NCBI RefSeq assembly: GCF_002179965.1
Contig: NZ_NGUQ01000018.1
Location: 1 to 64,000, forward strand
Reading direction: 5' to 3'
DNA length: 64,000 nucleotides
Origin: Pandoraea sp. PE-S2T-3
GTDB lineage: Bacteria; Pseudomonadota; Gammaproteobacteria; Burkholderiales; Burkholderiaceae
In this document: positions 35,442-42,839 of the stretch, piece after piece
Layout of the letters: the number at the start of each line of letters is the position of its first letter
Position numbering within the stretch: the first letter of the stretch is position 1
Notes under the pieces: model-generated
Told to the model about the DNA's origin: nothing
What the model saw: only the letters and a program-made list of their open reading frames with translations
The model's database searches: none
Position numbers and translations under genes: made by a program

Positions 35442-35507
35442 AAGTTTTCCCTCAGAAATTGAACCGATGCTTGCCGCCTGACGCGCAGCAAGGGGCAATG
35501 GGCAAGG

Positions 35508-35825
35508 TCAGTCGATGAGCCCGAACAGCGCGTCGCCTTCCTCAATGACGCGGTAGGTTTTGAGTGGCACGGTGCACGGCTTCTCGAGCGCGTCGCCCGA
35601 GCAGATATCGAATGCCCCGCCATGGAGCGGGCAAAAAATGGTGGTGCCTTGCAGATCGCCGCCCGACAGCGCGACCATGCCGTGCGTGCAGAGATCCTCC
35701 GTCGCGTAGAACTTCCCTTCGACGTGATACACCGCGAGCCCGTCCTCGACCTCTTTCGGGCAGACCTGAATCACGCTCTCGCTCGGCACGTCCGCCTTGC
35801 GACACAAGAAAACCTTCTTTTCCAT
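35508..35825 (-). CDS. Rieske-type [2Fe-2S] ferredoxin
   Basis: Small electron carrier of 105 residues. The cluster ligands are CTHGMVALSGGDLQG, then CPLHGGAFDICSG (C-x-H, C-x2-H), the biphenyl/carbazole-dioxygenase ferredoxin pattern (compare CarAc and BphF). It passes electrons from the FAD reductase at 36794-38065 to a Rieske oxygenase. It lies between the 2-hydroxyacid dehydrogenase gene (18 bases) and the phthalate-type oxygenase gene (66 bases). Confidence 0.93.
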   Translation of the reverse strand: MEKKVFLCRKADVPSESVIQVCPKEVEDGLAVYHVEGKFYATEDLCTHGMVALSGGDLQGTTIFCPLHGGAFDICSGDALEKPCTVPLKTYRVIEEGDALFGLID

Positions 35826-35843
35826 AAGACTTGTCTTTTCCGT

Positions 35844-36785
35844 TCAATAGCCGCGAAATACATCCACCCGACCGGTGGGCGTTTGGCCGTGTTCGATCTC
35901 GCCGATCTTGCGCACGAGCTGTTCGACGCTCTCGCCAAGACGCGTTTGCGCCGAGATATGTGGCGTGATGCAGATGCGAGGTTCCGTCCAAAACGGATGG
36001 CCTGTCGGGAGCGGCTCGTGCATGAATACGTCGAGCGTTGCGCCGGAGAGTTGTCCCTGTTCGATGGCCTGCAACAGATCGTTTTCGACCAGATGCTCGC
36101 CACGCGCCAAGTTCACGACATGTGCGCCCTTTGCCAGTCGCAGGAATGTCTGTGCGTTCAGCACCCCACGGGTCTCCTGTGTATTGGGCAAGAGATTGAT
36201 CAGGACATGCGCGCCGTAGACGAACGACGCCCATTCGCTCTCGCCGCTGAAGCACTGCACCCCATCCACCCGTTTCGGCGACCGGCTGTAGCCTCGGACA
36301 TCGAAGCCAAACGACGCCAGCCGGCTGGCGACGGCGGCACCGAGGCTGCCCAAACCGAGCACGCCGACGATGAACTCGCCCGCCGCAGGAACGGCGACCG
36401 GCTGCCAGACACCGTCGCGCTGCTGCTGTTCATACGCATCGAAACGTCGGAAGCTTCGCAACGTCGCGTACGTGGCGTACTCGACCATCTGCGATGCCAT
36501 GCCGGCGTCTTCAATCCGATAGATGGGCACGTCGCCGGTCACCGCCACCGGGTCTTTCGCGACCGCGTTGAAAATCCAGTCGACACCCGCCCCCACGTTG
36601 AAGATGGCTTTCAGCTCAGGGCGACGGCGCAGGACTTCAGGATCGGATTTCCAGACCAGCGCGTAATCGGCAGGGGCTACGTCGGCGACGCGCCACTCGC
36701 GAACGTCGGCCCCCGGCATGGCGCATCGCAGCGCATCGATCCATGGCCCCGTGTCCTTGCCCGTCATTGCAAACAGGATTCGCAT
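35844..36785 (-). CDS. D-2-hydroxyacid dehydrogenase (GhrA-like)
   Basis: NAD(P)-dependent oxidoreductase of 313 residues. Rossmann motif VGVLGLGSLGAAVASRL at about 140, then NLLPNTQETRGVLN, VNLARGEHLVENDLLQA (Arg of the active site) and ITPHISAQT (catalytic His) match the glyoxylate/hydroxypyruvate reductase A group in order. GGAGG stands four bases before the ATG. The gene sits inside the oxygenase operon, 8 bases after the reductase gene, so it probably handles a 2-keto or 2-hydroxy acid made by the pathway rather than general glyoxylate metabolism. Confidence 0.88.
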   Translation of the reverse strand: MRILFAMTGKDTGPWIDALRCAMPGADVREWRVADVAPADYALVWKSDPEVLRRRPELKAIFNVGAGVDWIFNAVAKDPVAVTGDVPIYRIEDAGMASQMVEYATYATLRSFRRFDAYEQQQRDGVWQPVAVPAAGEFIVGVLGLGSLGAAVASRLASFGFDVRGYSRSPKRVDGVQCFSGESEWASFVYGAHVLINLLPNTQETRGVLNAQTFLRLAKGAHVVNLARGEHLVENDLLQAIEQGQLSGATLDVFMHEPLPTGHPFWTEPRICITPHISAQTRLGESVEQLVRKIGEIEHGQTPTGRVDVFRGY

Positions 36786-36793
36786 GCGGCCTC

Positions 36794-38065
36794 CTATGCG
36801 GACTCAGACGCGGACTCGGCATCGGAAGGCCGCGCTTCCCGCCACTTTGCCAAGTCGACGCTGGCATCCCGCAGCACGGAAACGGGGACTTTTGCCGCCG
36901 ACCTCACGAGCGCTTTGCCCGCCCGCATTTCGCGAGGCACGCCCACGGCGCTGACGCCGACGACCACTCCCGCCTGCAAGTGGAAGACGACGAACGCCCC
37001 GATGTCGGTACTGCCGCGCACGACGTTCTGCTCGCCGATGGGAACCCCGAAGGACTGGAGGCTGAAGTCGTACTGATCTGACCAGTAGCCGCTGATTTCC
37101 TCGTAGTCAGGCCCACTGCATACGATCGCTCGCCCGACATGCTCCCCGTGGGCGACGGCGTGATGCCAGTTCTCCTGACGCTCCGCCCGCCCTACCCGCG
37201 CGTTGAAGTGAAATGCGACTTCCCCGGCGGCATAGATGTTCCCGTCGGACGTTCTCCCCTGCCCGTCGACGCAGATCCCAGACGCGCACGTCTCAAGGCC
37301 AGCGGCTTCGGCAAGGGCGACGTTCGGCACCACGCCGATGCCGACTACCACTGCATCGGCGTCGAGTGATTCGCCGTCGGAGAGCGCGAGACGATAGCCG
37401 GACGGGCGTTCGGTGACCTCTCGGATCGATACACCGGTGCGAATGCGCACGCCTCGTTGTTCATGCTGCTTCACGACGAACTCGCAAACCTCGGCGCAAG
37501 TCGCGCGCGCCATCGGACGCTCCCCGGCTTCGAGTACCGTCACGTCGATTCCCATGCCGTTGGCCACGGACGCCACTTCAAGGCCAATGACGCCTGCGCC
37601 CACCACCACGAGATTGCGGATCTTCGGCAACGCTTCTCGCAGCGCGATGGCGTCGGAAATACGGCGCAGGTAAAACACCTGCGGCATGCCGGGATGAAGC
37701 AGTGGAAGCATGCGCAGCGACGAACCGGTTGCCAGCACCAGCGTCCCGTATCCAAGCGACGTGCCGTCGGAGAATTCGACCCGACGCGTCTCCCGGTCAA
37801 TACGCTGCGCCGCGTTACCTAAACGCAGATCGATGTTGTGCGCGTCGTAGAACGCGTTGTCTCGCAACGAAATGTGGGCCGCCTCTTCCGCCTCCTGAAG
37901 CACCTTCTTGGAAAGCGGAGGACGGTCGTAAGGGGCTTCGCGCTCGTCGCCGCAGATGATGATTCGGCCGTCAAAGCCCGCCTTTCGCGCGCTTTCGGCG
38001 GCGTAGACGGCTGCGATGCCCGCGCCGATGATCACCATCGGCTCATTCTCATGTGTATTTTTCAT
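36794..38065 (-). CDS. FAD-dependent ferredoxin reductase
   Basis: NAD(P)H-ferredoxin reductase of 423 residues, rubredoxin/BphA4-like type. FAD site MVIIGAGIAAVYAAESARKA near the N-terminus, AFYDAHNIDLRLG, NAD(P) site NLVVVGAGVIGLEVASVANG at about 150, and the FAD ribityl site DGNIYAAGEVAFHF, where GEV replaces the usual GDV. GAGGTG precedes the ATG. It supplies electrons to the Rieske ferredoxin and through it to the two oxygenases in the operon. The first gene after the CarAa-like oxygenase (31 bases). Confidence 0.93.
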   Translation of the reverse strand: MKNTHENEPMVIIGAGIAAVYAAESARKAGFDGRIIICGDEREAPYDRPPLSKKVLQEAEEAAHISLRDNAFYDAHNIDLRLGNAAQRIDRETRRVEFSDGTSLGYGTLVLATGSSLRMLPLLHPGMPQVFYLRRISDAIALREALPKIRNLVVVGAGVIGLEVASVANGMGIDVTVLEAGERPMARATCAEVCEFVVKQHEQRGVRIRTGVSIREVTERPSGYRLALSDGESLDADAVVVGIGVVPNVALAEAAGLETCASGICVDGQGRTSDGNIYAAGEVAFHFNARVGRAERQENWHHAVAHGEHVGRAIVCSGPDYEEISGYWSDQYDFSLQSFGVPIGEQNVVRGSTDIGAFVVFHLQAGVVVGVSAVGVPREMRAGKALVRSAAKVPVSVLRDASVDLAKWREARPSDAESASESA

Positions 38066-38096
38066 TGCTCACCTCACGCCATTGAGCGTTGACCGC

Positions 38097-39257
38097 TCAC
38101 ATGTGCTCCGGCTTCTGAATGCCGCGCGCATGGCGATGACACAACTCGCGCCACTTGATGAGCGGCGAGTCGCCTTCGATCAGCATCTCGTCGAGCCACG
38201 CCGAATCGCGCTTGTAGAAGGTTTGCAGTGCGAGTCGCGCCTGAATATCCTGCGCGTTGAAATTCTCGAAGCCGATGGGCTTCCAGCGATTCCAGAACTC
38301 GTGATTGAAGTGCGCGCTTTCTTCTTCCGTCGAAACGCGCTTGCCGACGAGCATCACATAGAGGTGCTTCGTTTCCGTCACCGGCACGTAGAACTCGAAC
38401 TGTGTGATGTCCTGATCCGGGAAGTCGTCGACGCGCAGCCCGCACGGCATCCAGAGCGACGCCGCCGTGGTTCGGGTCGGCTTCTCCGACACGCGCTTGG
38501 TGCCGGTGACGACCACCTGACCATCTACCTTGCCTTCCCAAATGCTCGTGTGGTTGGCAAACGCGTCGTAGACGCCCTTCGGTGCGCCCTCGTCCTCGTG
38601 CACCAGCACGTCGCCCGATTTCGCAAGGTGCCCGATGGGCAACGATCGCTGGGTGTCCGGCACGAGTTCCGAGGCGCGGTGAATGTAGACGTGCAAGCCG
38701 TCGAAGCCGTTTTCGCAGCCGACGCGCCAGTTCGACTCGACCTCATAGATCGCGCAGTGCAGCTGCAAATCGTCGTCAAGGAAGGTCGGCGGCACATCTT
38801 CCGCGAGCGGAGGCGCTTCAAACCCTTCGTCGCCCACAAACACGAAGATCAGGCCCTTGGCTTCCTGCACCGGATAGCTCTTGACGCTGCGCCGGCCGAT
38901 GGCCTTGCTGTCCGGCGAGGCGAGGATGTCGCACAGCTTGCCGTCGTTCCACTTGTAGGTGAAGCCGTGATACCAGCAGGTGATGGTGTCGGGCGTATAG
39001 CACTCCACCTTCTCCGAGAACTTCACGCCGCGGTGCAGGCACCGGTCGCGAATCGCCTTCACCTCCCCGTCCACGCGCTTCAGCAGGATCTCCTCGCCGC
39101 ATACCGTCGCCTGGGATACCTTCCCTTCGAGGACGTCGCTGGACAGCTTCACCGGATACCAGTGGTTCCGGAAACCCAGCTTGGCCGCAAGGTAATTGCG
39201 CCAGCGCGGGACCTTGTTCAACAAACTCTCGTCTACGAAATGTGCCTGTTCACTCAT
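38097..39257 (-). CDS. Rieske oxygenase resembling carbazole 1,9a-dioxygenase CarAa
   Basis: Terminal oxygenase of 386 residues from the ATG at 39257; CarAa is of nearly the same length, and the longer frame adds a meaningless leader. LNKVPRWRNYLAAKLGFRNH, then WYPVKLS at the N-terminus, the Rieske ligands CLHRGVKF, then TITCWYHGFTYKW, and the iron site CENGFDGLHVYIH all follow CarAa closely, as I remember that sequence. Similar enzymes include 2-oxoquinoline monooxygenase, so hydroxylation of a heterocycle or angular dioxygenation of a bicyclic substrate is likely. First gene of an operon with reductase, 2-hydroxyacid dehydrogenase, ferredoxin and a second oxygenase. An operator-like palindrome lies 31 bases upstream. 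Confidence 0.88.
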   Translation of the reverse strand: MSEQAHFVDESLLNKVPRWRNYLAAKLGFRNHWYPVKLSSDVLEGKVSQATVCGEEILLKRVDGEVKAIRDRCLHRGVKFSEKVECYTPDTITCWYHGFTYKWNDGKLCDILASPDSKAIGRRSVKSYPVQEAKGLIFVFVGDEGFEAPPLAEDVPPTFLDDDLQLHCAIYEVESNWRVGCENGFDGLHVYIHRASELVPDTQRSLPIGHLAKSGDVLVHEDEGAPKGVYDAFANHTSIWEGKVDGQVVVTGTKRVSEKPTRTTAASLWMPCGLRVDDFPDQDITQFEFYVPVTETKHLYVMLVGKRVSTEEESAHFNHEFWNRWKPIGFENFNAQDIQARLALQTFYKRDSAWLDEMLIEGDSPLIKWRELCHRHARGIQKPEHM

Positions 39258-39287
39258 TGGGGGCGTCTCCGATTTATTTGTTTGCGT

Positions 39288-39299
39288 ACTGTATGCAAT
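39288..39299. promoter_or_regulatory. Operator-like palindrome 2 (ACTGTATGCAAT)
   Basis: ACTGTATGCAAT, an imperfect copy of the palindrome at 32954-32965, 31 bases before the ATG of the CarAa-like gene. The equal spacing in front of two different operons (31 and 32 bases) argues for a working operator overlapping the promoter or start region. Confidence 0.65.
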
Positions 39300-39403
39300 G
39301 ACGACTGGAATCACGGTTGCGTGCGGACGGCTTATACGCCGCAACTCGACGTGATTGCCATCCTAGGGCGCCGTTCTACGCGCAACAAACGATTTGAAAT
39401 TCA

Positions 39404-39415
39404 CTCATGCATGAG
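39404..39415. promoter_or_regulatory. 12-bp palindrome upstream of the first GntR gene
   Basis: Perfect palindrome CTCATGCATGAG in the divergent region between the CarAa-like gene and the plus-strand GntR gene, 105 bases before the GntR ATG. It could be an autoregulatory site; it is different from the ACTGTAT motif. A single copy only. Confidence 0.35.
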
Positions 39416-39519
39416 CCTTGCGAATGTGTTGAGTGGATGTCACGGAATCCCGCGTTTCCTACCGAAATCTCACTCGTTTCGTCGTAGAATCGCGGCTAAC
39501 CAACCAAAACTTCAACGTC

Positions 39520-40224
39520 ATGAGCGCCACCCGCAGAGTCGTACAGAGCGATCGGTTACGCGATCAGGTTTACCAGTTGCTCCGGGAGGATCTGCACGGG
39601 GGCGCCATTGCGGCCGGGTCGCGGCTCGTTGAGTTGGAATTGGCCGAGCGGTATGGGGTCTCGCGCACGCCGATTCGCGAAGCACTCTTCCAACTGGCGC
39701 GTGAAGGCCTCGTGGTGCGCACCGATCGCGGGTACTCGCTGATGACGGATACACCACGCGATTTCCTCCAGCGCATGGAGGTTCGACTCTTGCTCGATCC
39801 GCCGCTGGCAGAACACGCGGCAAAGTACGGGTCCGATGAGCAGATCGAAGTGCTGGCCAGTGCTTATGAAAAGATGAAAAAGGCCGAGGCGTCGTCGAAG
39901 TATTCGGCGTTTGTTTCGGCGGCACACGAGTTTCGCACCGTCCTACTCGAAATGAGCCACAACACGGCGCTGACGCGCGTTTGCGCGGTGCTGGAAGACC
40001 AGTTTCTTCTAGTGCGCAACGAACACTACAAAGACGAAGGGAATCGCGCTATTTCGGTACATCGCGATGGGCTGTTGCTCGCCGCCATTCGTTCGCGCGA
40101 CGTGAAAGGCGCGGGGAAAATCGCGAAAGAGTACGTTGAGATGCTGATAACGACACTTGCGAAGCCCGCCGAACGCGCGGCTCGAAAGCGCAGCGCGAGG
40201 ACGGCGTTGCCGAAGCGTTCGTAG
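39520..40224 (+). CDS. GntR-family regulator, FCD type (first copy)
   Basis: Regulator of 234 residues. The winged helix at about 8-75 reads QSDRLRDQVYQLLREDLHGG, then LVELELAERYGVSRTPIREA and LFQLAREGLVV; the rest is an all-helical FCD-like ligand domain (VRLLLDPPLAEHAAKYG). Start chosen at the ATG at 39520, directly before the DNA-binding domain; no clear Shine-Dalgarno is visible and a GTG at 39433 is possible. It is divergent from the CarAa-like operon and converges with a similar GntR gene. Likely a repressor relieved by a pathway intermediate. Confidence 0.9.
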   Translation: MSATRRVVQSDRLRDQVYQLLREDLHGGAIAAGSRLVELELAERYGVSRTPIREALFQLAREGLVVRTDRGYSLMTDTPRDFLQRMEVRLLLDPPLAEHAAKYGSDEQIEVLASAYEKMKKAEASSKYSAFVSAAHEFRTVLLEMSHNTALTRVCAVLEDQFLLVRNEHYKDEGNRAISVHRDGLLLAAIRSRDVKGAGKIAKEYVEMLITTLAKPAERAARKRSARTALPKRS

Positions 40225-40249
40225 CGCGCACTCCCCCTGCGTTGCCCTC

Positions 40250-40900
40250 TCAGAGTTGCATGCGGCACGATTCCGCAAGGCTGGCGATATGGGTGCGCGT
40301 TTGTGCCTCGGCTAACGCCGCGTCCCGAGTCGTCAGATGTTGAACCAAGGCTTCCAGATAATCCGCCGTCATCAAGCGGTTTCTTTCGGTTCGCAGCAGC
40401 AATGGGCGGGCGGCGAGAAAATCATCCTCTGCCGCACTGAAGCACCGCGCCAGCACTTGGTTCGTGCAAACGGTGGCGAGGTATTTTTGGAGTCCGTGAA
40501 CCGCACTCGCGGAAACAAATGACGAGGGCTCGCAAAGGAGCAGGCGTCTCGCCTCGTCCGCGAGCGTGGAAATTTTCGCAATCTCTTTGCTGGATGCTGA
40601 CTCAACAACGTTGACGACGACCACAGGGTCGAGAATCGACTTGACGTCCAATCGAGCCAGCAGCGCCGGCATCGGCATTTCGCTGAATCCGTAACCGCGC
40701 TCCAATGGCTCCAGCAGCCCCTCGCGCGCCAACTGAAACAACGCCTCACGCACGGGCGTTCTGGAAACGCCGAACCGCGCAGCGAGATGCGTTTCCGTCA
40801 ACCGTTGACCGGGTTGCAGCTTGCCGCGCTCGACGAGATCTCGGATCGCGTCGTAAATCCTGTCGCGCAATCGCTGCCCGACTTCCTGAGAAACTGCCAT
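40250..40900 (-). CDS. GntR-family regulator, FCD type (second copy)
   Basis: Regulator of 216 residues with the DNA-binding part at about 8-75 (RLRDRIYDAIRDLVERGKL, then LTETHLAARFGVSRTPVREA and LFQLAREGLLE), strongly similar by eye to the first GntR protein, followed by an FCD-like helical domain (VKSILDPVVVVNVVESASSK). The two genes converge with a gap of 25 bases. As paralogues they may bind the same or related operators; the ACTGTATRCART sites are the natural candidates. Confidence 0.9.
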   Translation of the reverse strand: MAVSQEVGQRLRDRIYDAIRDLVERGKLQPGQRLTETHLAARFGVSRTPVREALFQLAREGLLEPLERGYGFSEMPMPALLARLDVKSILDPVVVVNVVESASSKEIAKISTLADEARRLLLCEPSSFVSASAVHGLQKYLATVCTNQVLARCFSAAEDDFLAARPLLLRTERNRLMTADYLEALVQHLTTRDAALAEAQTRTHIASLAESCRMQL

Positions 40901-40969
40901 AGCCGCCGGAACCCTTCAATCAATGGCGCTCAAACGTGAGCGAAAGTGCCGTTGGCCCCAAGGGTGCGT

Positions 40970-41033
40970 CGCGAGATTGACCGCAGTCACAGAACGTTGC
41001 CCCCCGGCAACGTGGACGTCGGTCAATCTCGCG
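40970..41033. repeat. Nested inverted repeats between hydrolase and GntR genes
   Basis: An outer 14-bp perfect inverted repeat (CGCGAGATTGACCG at 40970-40983, its complement at 41020-41033) encloses an inner 8-bp hairpin (ACGTTGCC at 40994-41001, GGCAACGT at 41006-41013) with a CCCC loop. On the plus strand TCTTTT follows a few bases later; on the minus strand, the coding direction of both neighbours, there is no U-run. It may be an RNA structure limiting read-through or an operator region of the second GntR gene. Confidence 0.6.
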
Positions 41034-41066
41034 AGCGCTCTTTTCATGCCGCAGTTCGTTTGCTTT

Positions 41067-41831
41067 CTATTCTTGGAATTGAAGCCAATTGGCGACGCGC
41101 GCGTTGAACTGGTCCGGTGCTTCGAAATAGGCCGAGTGACCCGCACCGGCAATCGTCATCAATTCCGCGCCGTCAAAGTGCTTGCACATTTCGGCGACGA
41201 TCTTGGGTGGAAACAGGACGTCTTCCTCGCCGACGAGAAAGCCGATACGTGCGCCCGTCGCAGCGATCTGCTCGGGCGTGTACGACGGCTGGACGCCTAC
41301 GAGTGTTTTGAAGGTGTAGCGATTGAATCCGGCAATCTGTAGATACAACTGCGTCATGGCTGGCGAGTTGGCGAGGTGCGTGCGTCCAAGCACACGTTCA
41401 GCCTGCGACAGGTCGCGCGTCGCGCTCTGCACCTTTGCCATTTCCACCGCGATGGATTCAGGCAAGGTGATGCCGACCAAAGAATCGGCAATCAGTAAGG
41501 ACGCAACGCGGTCAGGATAGCGGCACGCGAAATCGATTGCCGTGCCAGCGCCCATCGACTGCGCGACAAACGAGACGCGCTGCAAATCGAGCGCGTCCAG
41601 AACCGCGACAAGATCGTTTGTGAACTCGGCGCGTCCGGCAAGCTCGGCGTCCGTGGACTTTCCGAAGCCTCGGGCATCCACAAGAATGACCTTGAAATCC
41701 GCTCGCCAGGCGGCAACCTGATAGAACCAGCTCGCGTGATTTCCCCCCACGCCATGCAGCAGCACTACCGGTGAACCGCTGCCGTGTACTTCGTAATACA
41801 GCCGACTTTCATGATGATCTAGGTATGGCAA
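41067..41831 (-). CDS. Alpha/beta hydrolase (3-oxoadipate enol-lactonase-like)
   Basis: Hydrolase of 254 residues. LLHGVGGNHASWFYQ (oxyanion loop), AQSMGAGTAIDFACRYPDR (nucleophile Ser about 93), LVGEEDVLFPP (acid) and IAGAGHSAYFEAPDQFN (His) are in place. The start is a TTG at 41831 with GGAGAG just upstream; no in-frame ATG lies nearby. It follows the hydratase gene by 34 bases and probably belongs to the same transcript. An enol-lactone or ring-fission product hydrolase is the most likely role; the exact substrate cannot be seen. Confidence 0.85.
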   Translation of the reverse strand: MPYLDHHESRLYYEVHGSGSPVVLLHGVGGNHASWFYQVAAWRADFKVILVDARGFGKSTDAELAGRAEFTNDLVAVLDALDLQRVSFVAQSMGAGTAIDFACRYPDRVASLLIADSLVGITLPESIAVEMAKVQSATRDLSQAERVLGRTHLANSPAMTQLYLQIAGFNRYTFKTLVGVQPSYTPEQIAATGARIGFLVGEEDVLFPPKIVAEMCKHFDGAELMTIAGAGHSAYFEAPDQFNARVANWLQFQE

Positions 41832-41865
41832 ATTTCTCTCCCGACTTCCAAATCAATTTCCGACG

Positions 41866-42651
41866 TTAGTCGCCGAACCGAACCGAGACCTCACCGATCC
41901 CCTCGATGTCCGCGTGATAGGTGCTGTAGTGCTTGACGTTCACCATGGGGCCGAGTGCGCCACTGAGCACCAGTTCGCCCGCTTTGATCGGATGCCCTAC
42001 CTCGATCAGTTTCTTGGCCAGCCAAAGCGCGGCGTTCAGCGGATTCCCCAGACATGCCGCCCCGCTTCCTGTCGATGCCACCTGCCGGTTCTCCTGCATG
42101 CGCATTTGGCAATTCACCAAGTCGATGTCAGGCGTGAATGGCAATTTCCGGCCAATCACGAATCGGCCAGACGAGGCGTTATCCGCAATCGTCTCCACAA
42201 TCCCGATTTTCCAGTCCGCGATGCGGCTGTCCACAATTTCAAGCGCGGGCGCCACCCATTCAATTCGCTCGAACAGGTCGGACATTTCGAGTGACGGGTC
42301 GTCGATGTCCACTCGAAAGCCAAACGCAAGCTCTGCTTCGATCTTGGGCTGCAAGAGGCTCGACATATTGACGAGGCCGGCATTGACGACCGCCATGTCG
42401 TCGAACAGAACGCCGTAGTCGGGCTGGTCCACCCCAAGCTGTTTCTGGACGGCAGCCGACGTGAGGCCGATCTTGCGGCCTACGATTCGGCGGCCGTCCA
42501 CTTGCACCGCGTGGTCAGTGTTGCGGTGCTGGATGCGATAGGCGGCGTCGATGTCGCCGCCCACGCACGAGGCAAATGGGGCAATAGGGCCGCTGGTGTA
42601 CGCATCGCGCAGTCTCGACGCGATCAGTTCTTCTAGTTCGACTTCTTTCAT
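41866..42651 (-). CDS. 2-hydroxypenta-2,4-dienoate hydratase (2-keto-4-pentenoate hydratase)
   Basis: Meta-pathway hydratase of about 261 residues, MhpD/XylJ/BphH family. VDGRRIVGRKIGLTSAAVQK, then DYGVLFDDM, KIEAELAFGF (metal-binding Glu pair) and ASTGSGAACLGNPLNAALWL are the family signatures. The start is taken at the ATG at 42651 because GAGGAA stands just before it and the domain begins there; the frame is open 49 codons further but without a ribosome site. It adds water to the dienoate released by the meta-cleavage hydrolase, giving 4-hydroxy-2-oxovalerate. The aldolase and aldehyde dehydrogenase that would complete this route are not in the window. Confidence 0.9.
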   Translation of the reverse strand: MKEVELEELIASRLRDAYTSGPIAPFASCVGGDIDAAYRIQHRNTDHAVQVDGRRIVGRKIGLTSAAVQKQLGVDQPDYGVLFDDMAVVNAGLVNMSSLLQPKIEAELAFGFRVDIDDPSLEMSDLFERIEWVAPALEIVDSRIADWKIGIVETIADNASSGRFVIGRKLPFTPDIDLVNCQMRMQENRQVASTGSGAACLGNPLNAALWLAKKLIEVGHPIKAGELVLSGALGPMVNVKHYSTYHADIEGIGEVSVRFGD

Positions 42652-42728
42652 CATTTCCTCGAAACGCGTGCGAAACATTGAGACTGTCGTCTGCGACGTC
42701 GCCTCAATTGGAGCGGAGAGTTTTGTGC

Positions 42729-42740
42729 ACTGTATGCAGT
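42729..42740. promoter_or_regulatory. Operator-like palindrome 3 (ACTGTATGCAGT)
   Basis: ACTGTATGCAGT with symmetric flanks (CACTGTATGCAGTG), 78 bases before the hydratase ATG and in the gap after the MFS gene. Third copy of the motif found before the LigB-type and CarAa-like genes, marking a separate promoter for hydratase and hydrolase. Confidence 0.65.
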
Positions 42741-42839
42741 GTGTCAACGCGCTATACACGCTTTGTTTGCAGCCCTTGCCCCACGTTTTGTAATGCATCC
42801 CGGTGTGCGTGCCTTAGAGAGGAGAAGCGCATATGCCGG

